Origin: Methylotenera_A sp963701715
GTDB taxonomy: Bacteria > Pseudomonadota > Gammaproteobacteria > Burkholderiales > Methylophilaceae
DNA: 64,000 bases
Direction of reading: 5' to 3'
Assembly (NCBI GenBank): GCA_963701715.1
Contig: CAVPAX010000004.1
Location: 248,001 to 312,000 of the forward strand
The notes beneath the pieces are model-generated. The model did not search any database and had not been told where the DNA came from. It worked only from the letters and a program-made list of their open reading frames with translations. Numbering within the stretch: position 1 is the first letter of the stretch; each line of letters begins with the position of its first letter. Of this stretch, positions 28,001 to 37,235 are shown piece by piece. The translations under genes were made by a program, and so were the position numbers.

Positions 28001-28575
28001 TACATCAATTTTTCAATATCACTCGCCATGTCGGCCGGCTTTTGTCCATACTGCATGTACAACCTTATTTTTCCTTCTTTATCAAATACATACGTGCCAG
28101 CGCTGTGGTCTATGGTGTAATCATTTTCAGCTTTACCCGCTATTTTTGAGTAGTAAATTTTAAAGTTGCCCATTGTTTCTGCGGTTTCTTGCAGACTGCC
28201 GCGCAGGCCGATAAAGCGCTTGTCAAAATGGGGCACAAACTGCGCCAGCACTTCTTGCGTATCGCGCTGCGGATCTACCGTTACAAATAAAACCTGCACC
28301 TGGTCTGCTTTATCACCCAGCAATTTCATGGTCTGTTTCATATCGCTCAGGGTGGTTGGGCACACATCCGGACAATGCGTATAGCCAAAAAACAAGGTTA
28401 CCACTTTACCTTTAAAGTCGTTCATGGTGCGCAGCTTTCCGGTATGGTCAGTGAGTTTAAGCGGCGCAGGGAAATCTGCCCCCGTAATATCAGTGCCTAC
28501 AAACGGAGTTGGTGACTTTGCAAGGCCGCATGCAGAAATCAGCAAAAAGAATGTGAAAATGAATAATTTTTTCAT
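28000..28575 (-). CDS. SCO1/SenC-family copper chaperone lipoprotein
   Basis: This 191-residue lipoprotein (lipobox LISAC near residue 16) has a thioredoxin-like fold. The copper-binding CxxxC is in GYTHCPDVCPTT and the distal His in YTIDHSAGTYVFD. SCO proteins deliver copper to the CuA centre of cytochrome c oxidase or act as periplasmic thiol reductants. There is no oxidase gene next to it. It is transcribed alone, divergent from ilvE. Confidence 0.93.
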   Translation of the reverse strand: MKKLFIFTFFLLISACGLAKSPTPFVGTDITGADFPAPLKLTDHTGKLRTMNDFKGKVVTLFFGYTHCPDVCPTTLSDMKQTMKLLGDKADQVQVLFVTVDPQRDTQEVLAQFVPHFDKRFIGLRGSLQETAETMGNFKIYYSKIAGKAENDYTIDHSAGTYVFDKEGKIRLYMQYGQKPADMASDIEKLM

Positions 28576-28678
28576 GTTAAAACACCTTAATTAATCAGCA
28601 TTTGATTCTAACATAAGCAATAAATTCACTGCTTGGTTTACAATATCGCTTTTACAAAATTTCGTTTAAGGTAGCAAA

Positions 28679-29611
28679 ATGGCAATACCAAGCTCAATGG
28701 CAGATCGTGACGGCGTAATTTGGTACGACGGTAAAATGGTGAACTGGCGCGATGCCACCACTCATGTGTTAACCCACACCTTGCATTACGGCATGGGCGT
28801 ATTTGAAGGCGTGCGCGCCTACAAAACCGACAAAGGCACGGCGATTTTTCGCCTGAAGGAACACACCGACCGGCTGTTCCGCAGTGCGCATATCCTTGGT
28901 ATGAAAATGCCATTTGATAAAGCAACAATTAGCGAGGCACAACGTGCCGCAGTGCGTGAAAACAATCTGGAATCTGCCTACATTCGCCCAATGGCATTCT
29001 ACGGGGCGGAGGCGATGGGTATTGCAGCTAAAACGCTTTCAACACACGTCATTTGTGCAGCCTGGAGTTGGGGCGCCTACATGGGCGAAGAGGCTATCAC
29101 CAAAGGCATCCGCGTAAAAACATCGTCATTCGCGCGCCACCATGTGAATATCACCATGTGCAAGGCCAAAGCCAATGGCAACTACATGAACTCTATCCTG
29201 GCGCATCAAGAAGCCGCACAAGATGGCTACCACGAAGCCTTGCTGCTGGATGTTGACGGTTTCGTAGCCGAAGGTTCTGGCGAGAACGTCTTTATCGTTC
29301 GCAATGGTAAACTCTACACGCCCGATCTCACGTCTGCGCTGGAAGGCATCACCCGCGATACCATCGTTCAGCTGGCTGGCGAGTTGGGCATTCCTGTCAT
29401 CGAAAAACGCATCACCCGCGATGAAGTTTATGGCGCAGACGAGGCCTTCTTTACCGGCACAGCGGCAGAAGTCACCCCGATTCGCGAACTGGATAACCGC
29501 GCCATTGGCACTGGCTCCAGAGGCGAAATGACCGAAAAACTGCAAGCCCTGTATTTTGATGTAGTTAAAGGCAAATCCGCCAAACATTCTGATTGGTTAA
29601 CGCTGGTATAA
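28679..29611 (+). CDS. ilvE: Branched-chain amino acid aminotransferase
   Basis: This 310-residue class IV PLP aminotransferase makes Val, Leu and Ile from their keto acids. Key text: LHYGMGVFEGVRAYKT at the start, the PLP lysine in KAKANGNYMNSILAHQEA (near residue 162), EGSGENVFIV, and the C-terminal FFTGTAAEVTPIRELDNR. A ribosome binding site (AAGG) precedes the ATG. A possible sigma70 promoter lies in the 104-bp gap shared with the SCO gene. Confidence 0.95.
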   Translation: MAIPSSMADRDGVIWYDGKMVNWRDATTHVLTHTLHYGMGVFEGVRAYKTDKGTAIFRLKEHTDRLFRSAHILGMKMPFDKATISEAQRAAVRENNLESAYIRPMAFYGAEAMGIAAKTLSTHVICAAWSWGAYMGEEAITKGIRVKTSSFARHHVNITMCKAKANGNYMNSILAHQEAAQDGYHEALLLDVDGFVAEGSGENVFIVRNGKLYTPDLTSALEGITRDTIVQLAGELGIPVIEKRITRDEVYGADEAFFTGTAAEVTPIRELDNRAIGTGSRGEMTEKLQALYFDVVKGKSAKHSDWLTLV

Positions 29612-29682
29612 ATAAAACCTTCGTCATTTTTCGCCGTGCATACATAAACGGCCATAAATGACGAATTAAGGAGATTTTAAGA

Positions 29683-29871
29683 ATGTCCAATACCAAAGAA
29701 ATTGAAATCACTGCAAAAGATTTGCCTTTGCACTGCCCCACCGATGAAGTGGCGCTTTGGGCCTCGCATCCGCGTGTGTTTTTAGATATCGCTGAAACCG
29801 GGCACGCCGCTTGCCCCTACTGTGGCACCAAGTACAAGCTTAAAGCTGGCGAAGTTGTTTCACACCACTAA
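29683..29871 (+). CDS. Zinc-finger CHCC domain protein
   Basis: This 62-residue protein is recognisable as zf-CHCC by the spaced metal ligands LHCPTD, SHPRVFLDI and HAACPYCGTKYKL. In mitochondria the related domain occurs in a complex I subunit. Bacterial free-standing versions are common and poorly characterised. The Shine-Dalgarno GGAG precedes ATG by about 10 bp. It sits between ilvE and the LRR kinase and is probably transcribed with both. Confidence 0.88.
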   Translation: MSNTKEIEITAKDLPLHCPTDEVALWASHPRVFLDIAETGHAACPYCGTKYKLKAGEVVSHH

Positions 29872-29889
29872 TTCTAACCTTCAAGTCAC

Positions 29890-31227
29890 GTGGATTCTCA
29901 TCTATCGCAGAGCGATACTTTACCCCTACTTAAAGCTGGTAAGCTGCAAGGCAGCAAGCAGCTTAAATTAAGCTGCGGTTTAACTGAGTTCCCTCAAGAA
30001 ATTTTTGACCTGGCAGAGTCGCTGGAAATTTTAGACCTTACCGGCAATGCGCTTAGCACCCTGCCCCGCGACCTCAGCAGATTAAAAAATCTGCGCATTT
30101 TATTTTGTTCATCCAACCAGTTTACGCACATACCAGAAGTGCTGGGTGAATGCAAAAACTTAAATATGATTGGCTTTAAAGCCAATAAAATCAAACACAT
30201 TCCTGAGGCTGCAATCCCAACCCAACATTTACGTTGGTTTATTGTGACGGATAACGCATTAAGCCGGGTTCCGAACGCGCTAGGTCATTGTGCCAAATTA
30301 CAAAAACTCATGCTGGCAGGCAACCAGTTAAGTGAACTGCCAGATTCAATGGCAAATTGTCATAATCTGGAATTACTCAGAATCTCTGCCAACCAATTTA
30401 AATCTTTACCCGACTGGCTTTTTACCTTGCCCAAACTCAGTTGGCTTGCTTATGCAGGCAATCCTTTTTGTGATCAAATTGAGCAAGATCTATTATCTAA
30501 ACATCAAATAAGAAGTATTGACTGGCAAGAGCTCGAGTTGCTTAATGAGCTTGGACAAGGCGCCTCAGGTGTTACCTATCAAGCTTTGTGGCATCATTCA
30601 AATCAATCATCTGAAATTGTAGCTGTAAAATTATTTAAAGGCACTTTAACCAGTGACGGCTTGCCCGGTTGTGAGGTTAATGCAAACATTCTGGCTGAAG
30701 AACACGCCAATCTAGTAGGCATTAAAGGTGTCATTTGCAATCATCCGCAAGGCACTTTAGGATTGGTAATGCCCTTACTGAAAACAGATTTAAACGTGTT
30801 GGCAAATCCTCCCAGTTTTGAATCTTGCACTCGGGATATATACTCAGATGGTGTGAAACACTCTCAGCTAGACATTCTAAATATTGCATTAGGCGTTGCC
30901 AGCGCAGTTTTGCATTTACATGCGCAAAGCATGACACATGGTGATTTATACGCACATAATATACTCTGGAACCATAAAAACGTCGTGTTAAGCGATTTAG
31001 GCGGCGCGTCCTTTTTGCCTCTGGATAATCAGGAGTTAACACGTAAATTACAGCTTTTAGAGTCTCACGCCTTTGGAATTTTGCTTGAAGAACTGCTTAA
31101 CCATGGCGAAATGGAATCAAACATTAGCGTAGCCCTTTGGCAGTTGCAAAAGAAATGTACTAGCACAGAGCTTCATTTGCGCCCTCTATTTAATGAGATT
31201 GTTCAAAAACTTTCCGCTTTGAAATAG
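29890..31227 (+). CDS. Leucine-rich-repeat protein kinase
   Basis: This 445-residue protein starts at GTG. Residues about 20-205 contain seven or so leucine-rich repeats (LEILDLTGNALSTLPRDL; LRILFCSSNQFTHIPEVL; LQKLMLAGNQLSELPDSM). Residues about 215-440 form a eukaryotic-like protein kinase: glycine loop LGQGASGVTYQ, VAVKLF with the ATP-binding Lys, a catalytic loop HGDLYAHNILWN and a metal loop LSDLGGAS. The loops read HGD and DLG instead of HRD and DFG, but Asp and Asn are kept, so activity is plausible. No transmembrane segment is visible. The substrate is unknown. Confidence 0.85.
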   Translation: MDSHLSQSDTLPLLKAGKLQGSKQLKLSCGLTEFPQEIFDLAESLEILDLTGNALSTLPRDLSRLKNLRILFCSSNQFTHIPEVLGECKNLNMIGFKANKIKHIPEAAIPTQHLRWFIVTDNALSRVPNALGHCAKLQKLMLAGNQLSELPDSMANCHNLELLRISANQFKSLPDWLFTLPKLSWLAYAGNPFCDQIEQDLLSKHQIRSIDWQELELLNELGQGASGVTYQALWHHSNQSSEIVAVKLFKGTLTSDGLPGCEVNANILAEEHANLVGIKGVICNHPQGTLGLVMPLLKTDLNVLANPPSFESCTRDIYSDGVKHSQLDILNIALGVASAVLHLHAQSMTHGDLYAHNILWNHKNVVLSDLGGASFLPLDNQELTRKLQLLESHAFGILLEELLNHGEMESNISVALWQLQKKCTSTELHLRPLFNEIVQKLSALK

Positions 31228-31275
31228 TAATTAAGTTTATACTTAAGCGATACATGCCACATCCGGTAATAAGCC

Positions 31276-32061
31276 CTACAAAGCCCTAATTTCTGCCGAT
31301 TTTCCCCATAACGTTTCAATCACTTGCCTTACATTTTCTGCCTTAGAATTCGTCCAAAAATGTACTTCTGCTTTTTGTTTGCTAGCGGATAGCAAACCTT
31401 TTTCTTCCAGCTGGCGTTTTAACTGCCTAACTACTGCCTCACCGGTTTCAATCAGCGTCACATGCTCACCCACCACTTCTTGAATCACATGCTTTACAAA
31501 CGGGTAATGCGTGCAGCCCAGCACAATGGTATCAGCGCCCTCAGCCAGCAATGGCGCGGTGTATTGGCGGATTAAAGCTTTGGTTTCAGGCGCATCCAGT
31601 TCACCGCGTTCGATACATTCCACCAAGCCCACACAACCTTGCGTGACGACCTTGACATTGCGGCCATAGCTTTCCAGCAGTGCGGCAAATTGTGCACTTT
31701 TAAGCGTACCCACCGTGGCCAGCACGCCGATAACGCCGTTTTTGCTGGCTTCTGCCGCCGGTTTTACTGCAGGTTCCATGCCGATAATAGGAATATCAAA
31801 AGTCTCACGTAGCTTATCAATCGCGGCTGCAGTGGCGGTGTTACAGGCAACGACGAGTGCTTTCACATTTTGCGACATTAAAAAATCCGCAAGAATCATG
31901 CAGCGCGCAATGATTTCCTCCGGCGTTTTATTGCCGTAAGGCGCGTATTTGCTATCTGCCACGTACATTAAGTGCTCGTGCGGCAACAAGGCGTGAATGT
32001 GCTTGAGCACCGAAATGCCGCCCACACCAGAATCGAAAATGCCAATAGGTTGAGAACTCAT
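31276..32061 (-). CDS. murI: Glutamate racemase
   Basis: This protein of about 261 residues makes D-glutamate for peptidoglycan. The N-terminal IGIFDSGVGGISVL is the family signature. The catalytic cysteines are in VVACNTATAAA (near 73) and VLGCTHYPF (near 183). ATG at 32061 gives MSSQPIGIFDSG. A GTG at 32091 would add ten poorly supported residues and run into the divergent pduO promoter region. Confidence 0.95.
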   Translation of the reverse strand: MSSQPIGIFDSGVGGISVLKHIHALLPHEHLMYVADSKYAPYGNKTPEEIIARCMILADFLMSQNVKALVVACNTATAAAIDKLRETFDIPIIGMEPAVKPAAEASKNGVIGVLATVGTLKSAQFAALLESYGRNVKVVTQGCVGLVECIERGELDAPETKALIRQYTAPLLAEGADTIVLGCTHYPFVKHVIQEVVGEHVTLIETGEAVVRQLKRQLEEKGLLSASKQKAEVHFWTNSKAENVRQVIETLWGKSAEIRAL

Positions 32062-32075
32062 CGAAACAGGTTTGA

Positions 32076-32100
32076 ATGATTTATAATGCACGAATTATAT
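32076..32100. promoter_or_regulatory. Overlapping divergent promoter elements for murI and pduO
   Basis: TATAAT at 32082-32087 on the plus strand and its counterpart TATAAT on the minus strand (32093-32098) lie back to back. Each is suitably placed as a -10 box for pduO and murI respectively. The -35 boxes are weak, so only the -10 elements are claimed. Confidence 0.4.
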
Positions 32101-32110
32101 AGGATTTTAA

Positions 32111-32662
32111 TTGGCAAACAGATTAAGCAAAATTTACACGCGCACCGGCGACGCCGGCACCACAGGCTTGGGCGATGGCACGCGTGTAGCAAAGGATAGC
32201 TTGCGCATTGCCGCGATTGGCGATGTAGACGAACTGAATTCGGTAATTGGCATATTGCAGACAGAGGCTCTGGAAGGCAATATCCATGCGGCTCTCCAAG
32301 CCATTCAACACGATTTGTTCGACTTGGGTGGTGAGCTTTGTATGCCAGGACAAGCCATGATGAAGGCAGAGCGTGTAACCGTATTAGAAACGCAATTGGA
32401 CATTTGGAACGATACGCTAACGCCGCTCGAAGAATTCATTCTGCCCGGCGGATGCCGCGCTGCGGCCTATTGTCATCTGGCCAGAACGGTGTGCAGGCGT
32501 GCTGAACGGCAGATGATCGCACTAAGCTCAACAGAGAATATCACTGATATTTCGCTGCAGTACATCAACCGGCTTTCTGATTTATTATTTGTACTCTGCC
32601 GCATTTTGAATAAAGATGCGGGCGTACCTGATGTGCTGTGGAATAACGAACATAAAAAATAA
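32111..32662 (+). CDS. pduO: Cob(I)alamin adenosyltransferase, PduO type
   Basis: This 183-residue ATP:cob(I)alamin adenosyltransferase makes adenosylcobalamin. Motifs: KIYTRTGDAGTTGLGDGTRVAKD at the start (ATP-binding P-loop-like segment), DVDELNSVIG, LFDLGGELCMPG, FILPGGCRAAAYCHLARTVCRRAER and YINRLSDLLFVLCR. The TTG start follows AGGA. It is the first gene of the run to yjdM. Confidence 0.93.
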   Translation: MANRLSKIYTRTGDAGTTGLGDGTRVAKDSLRIAAIGDVDELNSVIGILQTEALEGNIHAALQAIQHDLFDLGGELCMPGQAMMKAERVTVLETQLDIWNDTLTPLEEFILPGGCRAAAYCHLARTVCRRAERQMIALSSTENITDISLQYINRLSDLLFVLCRILNKDAGVPDVLWNNEHKK

Positions 32663-32675
32663 CGATTAAACCAGA

Positions 32676-34073
32676 ATGATTAAACGTTTCCTGCAAAAAG
32701 TATTTTCCAAAAAGGTTAAAGCGCATTTATCCATTGAAAAGGCTGCGATTAATCGGGCCGATAGCAGCCAATCAAGCACAGCAAAACGAATCCCGGCAAA
32801 GATTCACAAAATCAACAAAAACCTGATTAGCAGCGCGGCGTTAAAAACCTGCGAAGGCTTGCAGAAAGCAGGATTTGAGGCGTTTATCGTTGGCGGTGCG
32901 GTGCGTGATTTGCTGATGAATTACAAGCCGAAAGATTTTGACGTAGCGACCAATGCCACGCCGGAAGAAGTGTATAAAATCTTTCGCCGCAGCCGCATTA
33001 TCGGGCGGCGATTCCGCCTGGTGCATGTGCTGTGGGGCAACGAAACAATAGAAGTTTCAACTTTCCGCGGCCATCACTTAGCGGAGGGAGACGGAGAAAC
33101 TGCGGACAGTGGCCGCATTCTGCGTGACAACATCTTTGGCAGCATGGAGGAAGATGCCGTAAGGCGTGACTTTACTGCCAACGCCATGTATTACGACCCG
33201 TCCAGGGAAGAAGTGCTTGATTTTCATAATGGCGTAGCAGATATCAAAGCCAATCTGCTACGTATCATTGGCGACCCAGTCACGCGATACCAGGAAGACC
33301 CTGTGCGCATGTTGCGTGCCGTAAGACTCTCGGCCAAGTTAGGCTTAAAGATTGAAAAATCAACTCAGGAACCGATTCAAAAGTTAGCCGATTTGCTGCA
33401 GGACGTGCCGCCCAGCCGTCTGTTTGATGAGATGTTAAAGTTATTTTTATCCGGCCATGCAGTAGAAAGCATTAACGCATTACGCGCACAGCATTTGCAC
33501 CACGGCCTATTACCCTTGCTGGATGTGGTGCTGGAGCAGCCTTTAGGGGAACGTTTTGTGATGCTAGCGCTAAAAAATACGGATGACCGCATACTCGCTG
33601 GTAAATCATCCAACCCCAGCTTTTTATTCGCCACCCTGCTTTGGCACGAGGTTTTAAAAGCCTGGGAGCAATATAAATCGCAAGGACATAGTTTTATTCC
33701 TGCCTTGCATATGGCAATGAATGAGATTATTGATGCGCAGGCGAAAAAATTGGCTATTCACAACCGATTTACCGCCACTATGAAAGAGATCTGGGGCATG
33801 CAGCCGCGCTTTGAGCAACGTGCCGGCAAACGCCCGTTTGGTTTACTTACACATCCGCGCTATCGTGCAGGCTATGACTTTTTGCTGCTGCGGTGTGAAT
33901 CAGGCGAATTACCCATGGAACTTGGCGAATGGTGGACTGAGTTTGCGGATGCCGATGCAGAACGCCGCGCAGAAATGCTGCTGCCAGATACAAGCCCGAA
34001 AAAACGTCGCCGCAAGCGTAAAAAACCCACCACACAGGTAGAGCCAGCAACGAATGCCCAAGACACAAACTAA
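32676..34073 (+). CDS. pcnB: Poly(A) polymerase I
   Basis: This 465-residue nucleotidyltransferase-fold enzyme adds 3' poly(A) tails to RNA and promotes decay. The active-site signature is EAFIVGGAVRDLLMNYKPKDFDVATNATP (the G-G, R-D and D-x-D residues are visible), followed by RRSRIIGRRFRLVHVLWG and RRDFTANAMYYD. A basic N-terminal extension of about 50 residues and a very basic C-terminus (SPKKRRRKRKKPT) fit PcnB rather than CCA-adding enzyme. Its 3' end overlaps folK by 20 bp. Confidence 0.93.
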   Translation: MIKRFLQKVFSKKVKAHLSIEKAAINRADSSQSSTAKRIPAKIHKINKNLISSAALKTCEGLQKAGFEAFIVGGAVRDLLMNYKPKDFDVATNATPEEVYKIFRRSRIIGRRFRLVHVLWGNETIEVSTFRGHHLAEGDGETADSGRILRDNIFGSMEEDAVRRDFTANAMYYDPSREEVLDFHNGVADIKANLLRIIGDPVTRYQEDPVRMLRAVRLSAKLGLKIEKSTQEPIQKLADLLQDVPPSRLFDEMLKLFLSGHAVESINALRAQHLHHGLLPLLDVVLEQPLGERFVMLALKNTDDRILAGKSSNPSFLFATLLWHEVLKAWEQYKSQGHSFIPALHMAMNEIIDAQAKKLAIHNRFTATMKEIWGMQPRFEQRAGKRPFGLLTHPRYRAGYDFLLLRCESGELPMELGEWWTEFADADAERRAEMLLPDTSPKKRRRKRKKPTTQVEPATNAQDTN

Positions 34074-34557
34074 CCGCGCTTATGTTGCTTTGGGCAGCAA
34101 CTTGAACGGCCCTGCGGGCCAAGTAGAACGAGCTCTCCAGGCCATTGATAAATTACCAAAAACCAGACTGGTAAAACAATCCAGTTTATATCAAACCGCA
34201 CCAGTGGGTTATGAAAACCAGCCCGATTTTATTAATGCAGTTGCAGAGATCAGCACGCAGCTTTCACCCGAAGCTTTACTTGATGCCTTACTAGATATTG
34301 AGAATGATGCAGGCCGTGATCGCCCGTTTACCAATGCGCCGCGCGTATTAGATTGTGATTTGCTGCTGTACGACGACATGGTGATTCACACTGCAAAACT
34401 CACGCTGCCGCACCCACGCATGCACACACGCGGCTTTGTGTTATTGCCTTTGGCTGAAATTGCGCCTGAATTATCGTTACCTGATGGCAGCAATGTTGTA
34501 AAATTAGCGCTTGCGCATCAAAATCAAGACATAAAGAAACTGAATGAGCATATTTAA
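34054..34557 (+). CDS. folK: HPPK, 2-amino-4-hydroxy-6-hydroxymethyldihydropteridine pyrophosphokinase
   Basis: This 167-residue folate-pathway enzyme transfers pyrophosphate from ATP to 6-hydroxymethyl-dihydropterin. The signature is YVALGSNLNGPAGQVERAL at the start and GRDRPFTNAPRVLDCDLLLYDD in the middle, then LTLPHPRMHTRGFVLLPLAEI. The start lies within the last codons of pcnB, and its own end overlaps the next start by 14 bp, so the genes are tightly coupled. Confidence 0.95.
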   Translation: MPKTQTNRAYVALGSNLNGPAGQVERALQAIDKLPKTRLVKQSSLYQTAPVGYENQPDFINAVAEISTQLSPEALLDALLDIENDAGRDRPFTNAPRVLDCDLLLYDDMVIHTAKLTLPHPRMHTRGFVLLPLAEIAPELSLPDGSNVVKLALAHQNQDIKKLNEHI

Positions 34558-35191
34558 CAAATATCCCTATATCGTCATCGAAGGCCCCATCGGTAGTGGC
34601 AAAACCACGCTGGCCAGAATGCTGGCCGATAAATTCTCGGTGCAGTTATTAAGCGAGAAAGCTGAAGCCAATCCATTTTTGCCGCGCTTTTATCAAGATG
34701 CACAGCGTTATGCCCTGCCAACACAGCTATTCTTTCTATTTCAACGGTCACGCCAGATTAGTGATTTAAATCAAAGAGATATGTTCGAAAAACCCACAGT
34801 GGCAGATTTCTTTTTAGAAAAAGACCCGCTGTTTGCCCGGCTGAATTTAGATGATGAAGAATACGCGCTGTATCATCAGATTTATACACATTTGCAGCTA
34901 AAGGCAAGTAAACCTGATTTGGTGATTTATCTTCAAACGCCTGTGGATGAGCTTGCTGACCGCATCGAGGAACGCAATGTGAGCTACGAGCAGGAAATCC
35001 CGCGCGAGTATATCGAGCGACTTTCAGATGCTTACAGTGAATTTTTTCATACTTATGACGCATCGCCCTTGCTGATCGTTAACAACGAAAAACTGAATAT
35101 TATCAAAGATGAAAATGCCTTGAATTTACTGATCGACAGGATTGCTCAAATCAAAAGCAGTCGCGAATATTTCAACCCGAACTTTGATTAA
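34544..35191 (+). CDS. Deoxynucleoside kinase family protein
   Basis: This 215-residue protein has a P-loop GPIGSGKTTLARMLA near residue 14, then the deoxynucleoside-kinase (dCK/dGK-like) fold with LSEKAEANPFLPRFYQD, LQTPVDELADRIEERNVSYEQEIPREYIERL and a final ...SSREYFNPNFD. These kinases phosphorylate deoxynucleosides for salvage. A gene of this type at the folK-panB junction is usual in betaproteobacteria. Substrate preference is unknown. Confidence 0.88.
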   Translation: MSIFNKYPYIVIEGPIGSGKTTLARMLADKFSVQLLSEKAEANPFLPRFYQDAQRYALPTQLFFLFQRSRQISDLNQRDMFEKPTVADFFLEKDPLFARLNLDDEEYALYHQIYTHLQLKASKPDLVIYLQTPVDELADRIEERNVSYEQEIPREYIERLSDAYSEFFHTYDASPLLIVNNEKLNIIKDENALNLLIDRIAQIKSSREYFNPNFD

Positions 35192-35205
35192 ATAGCTTTC
35201 CCTCA

Positions 35206-36015
35206 ATGCTTCAAAAAATTCAAAATTTAGTGAATTCCGGTGAAAAAATCGCCATGCTCACCTGTTACGACGCTACTTTTGCCAAACTGATGGAACTTGC
35301 AGGGGTGGATATTTTGCTGGTTGGAGATTCGCTCGGCATGGTGCTGCAAGGTGCGGAAAACACGTTAAATGTCAGCATGCACCACATGACTTACCATACA
35401 AAAAGTGTTGCTGCAGGAGCGCATAACACTTTGATTATGGCCGACATGCCGCTAGGCAGCTATGAGCATGACAATGAAGCCGCCTACAAAAATGCGCAGT
35501 GGCTCATAAAAAGTGGTGCACACATGGTGAAGTTTGAAGGTGGCGGCAGCAAGGTGAATACCGCACGTTACCTAGTTGAACACGGCATTCCTGTTTGCGC
35601 TCACTTGGGGTTTACACCGCAATCGGTCAACCAGCTGGGTGGCTACAAAATCCAGGGCAAAACAGATGAAAGTGCCGCACAGATTATGCGGGATGCAATC
35701 GCTATGTCGGATGCAGGCGTGAGCTTTGTGTTGCTGGAAATGGTGCCCGCAATCTTAGCTAAAAAGATTACCGAAACGATTAAAACTCCTACCATTGGCA
35801 TCGGTGCTGGCGTAGATTGCAGCGGACAAGTGCTTGTGCTGCAAGACTTGCTTGGTATTTATACCGGCCCTGCCGATAAAGACCCAAGCGAGTTTAAGTC
35901 GCCGCGTTTTGTGCGCAACTTTCTAAAGGACACTAACAGTATCCAAGCAGCCGTTGCAGCCTATGTTGAAGCAGTCAAAAATAAATCTTTCCCCGCTGCT
36001 GAACATAGTTATTAA
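35206..36015 (+). CDS. panB: 3-methyl-2-oxobutanoate hydroxymethyltransferase
   Basis: This 269-residue first enzyme of pantothenate synthesis makes ketopantoate from ketoisovalerate and methylene-tetrahydrofolate. Signature: KIAMLTCYDATFAKLME, VDILLVGDSLGMVLQG, DMPLGSYEHDNEAAYKN, VKFEGG, VCAHLGFTPQSVNQLGGYKIQGK, LEMVPAILAK and GIGAGVDCSGQVLVLQDLLGIY. It ends one base into the panC start (TAATG), so PanB and PanC are coupled. Confidence 0.97.
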   Translation: MLQKIQNLVNSGEKIAMLTCYDATFAKLMELAGVDILLVGDSLGMVLQGAENTLNVSMHHMTYHTKSVAAGAHNTLIMADMPLGSYEHDNEAAYKNAQWLIKSGAHMVKFEGGGSKVNTARYLVEHGIPVCAHLGFTPQSVNQLGGYKIQGKTDESAAQIMRDAIAMSDAGVSFVLLEMVPAILAKKITETIKTPTIGIGAGVDCSGQVLVLQDLLGIYTGPADKDPSEFKSPRFVRNFLKDTNSIQAAVAAYVEAVKNKSFPAAEHSY

Positions 36016-36845
36016 TGCAAGTTATCCATACTGTTTCTGAATTAAGAAAATTGCTTAAAAACCAATCCAGTATTGGTTTTGTGCCCACCATGGGCAACCT
36101 GCACGCCGGTCATTTGCATCTGGTTGAAATCGCCAAACAGCATGCAGAATGTGTGGTCGTAAGTATTTTTGTAAACCCGCTGCAATTTGGCCCCAATGAA
36201 GACTTGGCGAGCTATCCGCGTACGTTAGATGCCGATTGTGCAAAACTGGAAGCGACTGGTGCAGATATTGTGTTTGCTCCAAGTGCAAATGAAATGTACC
36301 CCGAAACCCAGACCATGACCATCGCCCCGCCACCAATCGCCCGCGAGCTGTGCGGTGCCAGCCGACCCGGACATTTTGCCGGCGTAGCCACGGTAGTGAT
36401 GAAGCTGTTTAATATGGTGCAGCCTCAGATTGCCATATTTGGCAAAAAAGATTTTCAGCAGCTTTTTATCGTAAAGGAAATGGTCAAGCAATTTAATTTA
36501 CCAATTGAAATAATCGCTGGTGAAACCGTGCGCGAAGTGGATGGTTTGGCGATGAGTTCACGCAACAGCTATTTAAGCAATCAAGAGCGTGCCTCTGCAA
36601 CCCAATTAAATAGAGCCTTACAGACCATTGTTGCCGCAATTAAAAGTGGCAGCAAAGCATTTTCCTCACTGGAAGCCTCCGCTATCCAGCAATTGAACCA
36701 AGCCGGTTGGCAAGTAGATTACATTGCCGTGCGCAGTGCCAAATCCTTGCTAATCCCTAAAGAAAATGAGTGCGAATTGGTCGTGCTGGGTGCTGCAAAA
36801 ATTGGCACAACACGCCTGATCGATAACTTAACGGTAACCATTTAA
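36015..36845 (+). CDS. panC: Pantothenate synthetase
   Basis: This 276-residue enzyme joins pantoate and beta-alanine. It has the HIGH-like segment GFVPTMGNLHAGHLHLVEIA, SIFVNPLQFGPNEDLASYPRT, RPGHFAGVATVVMKLFN, FGKKDFQQL and the KMSKS-like ATP site DGLAMSSRNSYLS. The beta-alanine it needs comes from panD, which has its own promoter 0.4 kb downstream. Confidence 0.97.
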   Translation: MQVIHTVSELRKLLKNQSSIGFVPTMGNLHAGHLHLVEIAKQHAECVVVSIFVNPLQFGPNEDLASYPRTLDADCAKLEATGADIVFAPSANEMYPETQTMTIAPPPIARELCGASRPGHFAGVATVVMKLFNMVQPQIAIFGKKDFQQLFIVKEMVKQFNLPIEIIAGETVREVDGLAMSSRNSYLSNQERASATQLNRALQTIVAAIKSGSKAFSSLEASAIQQLNQAGWQVDYIAVRSAKSLLIPKENECELVVLGAAKIGTTRLIDNLTVTI

Positions 36846-36864
36846 GCGATTTCTGGAGACTTTC

Positions 36865-37209
36865 TTGAACGATACACTTCCACCCTGCCCGCAATGTAAT
36901 TCTCCGTATACTTATCAGGACGGCGATCTATTAATCTGTCCTGAGTGTGCGCATGAATGGTCGCCTGGTGCAGGGAGCGACAATGCAGAAGAAGTACGCA
37001 TCATCAAAGATGCCAACGGTAATGCATTGCAAGACGGTGATACCGTGACGGTGATTAAGGATTTGAAAGTCAAAGGTTCGTCATTAGTCGTAAAAGTCGG
37101 CACCAAGGTTAAAAATATCCGCCTTGTCGAAGGCGATCACGATATCGACTGCAAAATCGATGGTATAGGCGCAATGAAATTAAAATCTGAATTCGTTAAA
37201 AAAGCCTGA
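36865..37209 (+). CDS. yjdM: YjdM/PhnA-type zinc-ribbon protein
   Basis: This 114-residue protein starts at TTG with GGAG about 9 bp upstream. The N-terminal zinc ribbon CPQCNSPYTYQDGDLLICPECAHEW is followed by the typical KDANGNALQDGDTVTVIKDLKVKGSS and VKNIRLVEGDHDIDCKIDGIGAMKLKSEFVKK. Despite the old PhnA name it is not a phosphonatase. The role is unknown. Confidence 0.93.
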   Translation: MNDTLPPCPQCNSPYTYQDGDLLICPECAHEWSPGAGSDNAEEVRIIKDANGNALQDGDTVTVIKDLKVKGSSLVVKVGTKVKNIRLVEGDHDIDCKIDGIGAMKLKSEFVKKA

Positions 37210-37235
37210 GTTTTGGGCAGATCATCAATCAGCTT

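Noticed and set aside
36865..37209. Phosphonoacetate hydrolase from the name PhnA
   Set aside because: The protein is the small zinc-ribbon YjdM type, not the hydrolase family.
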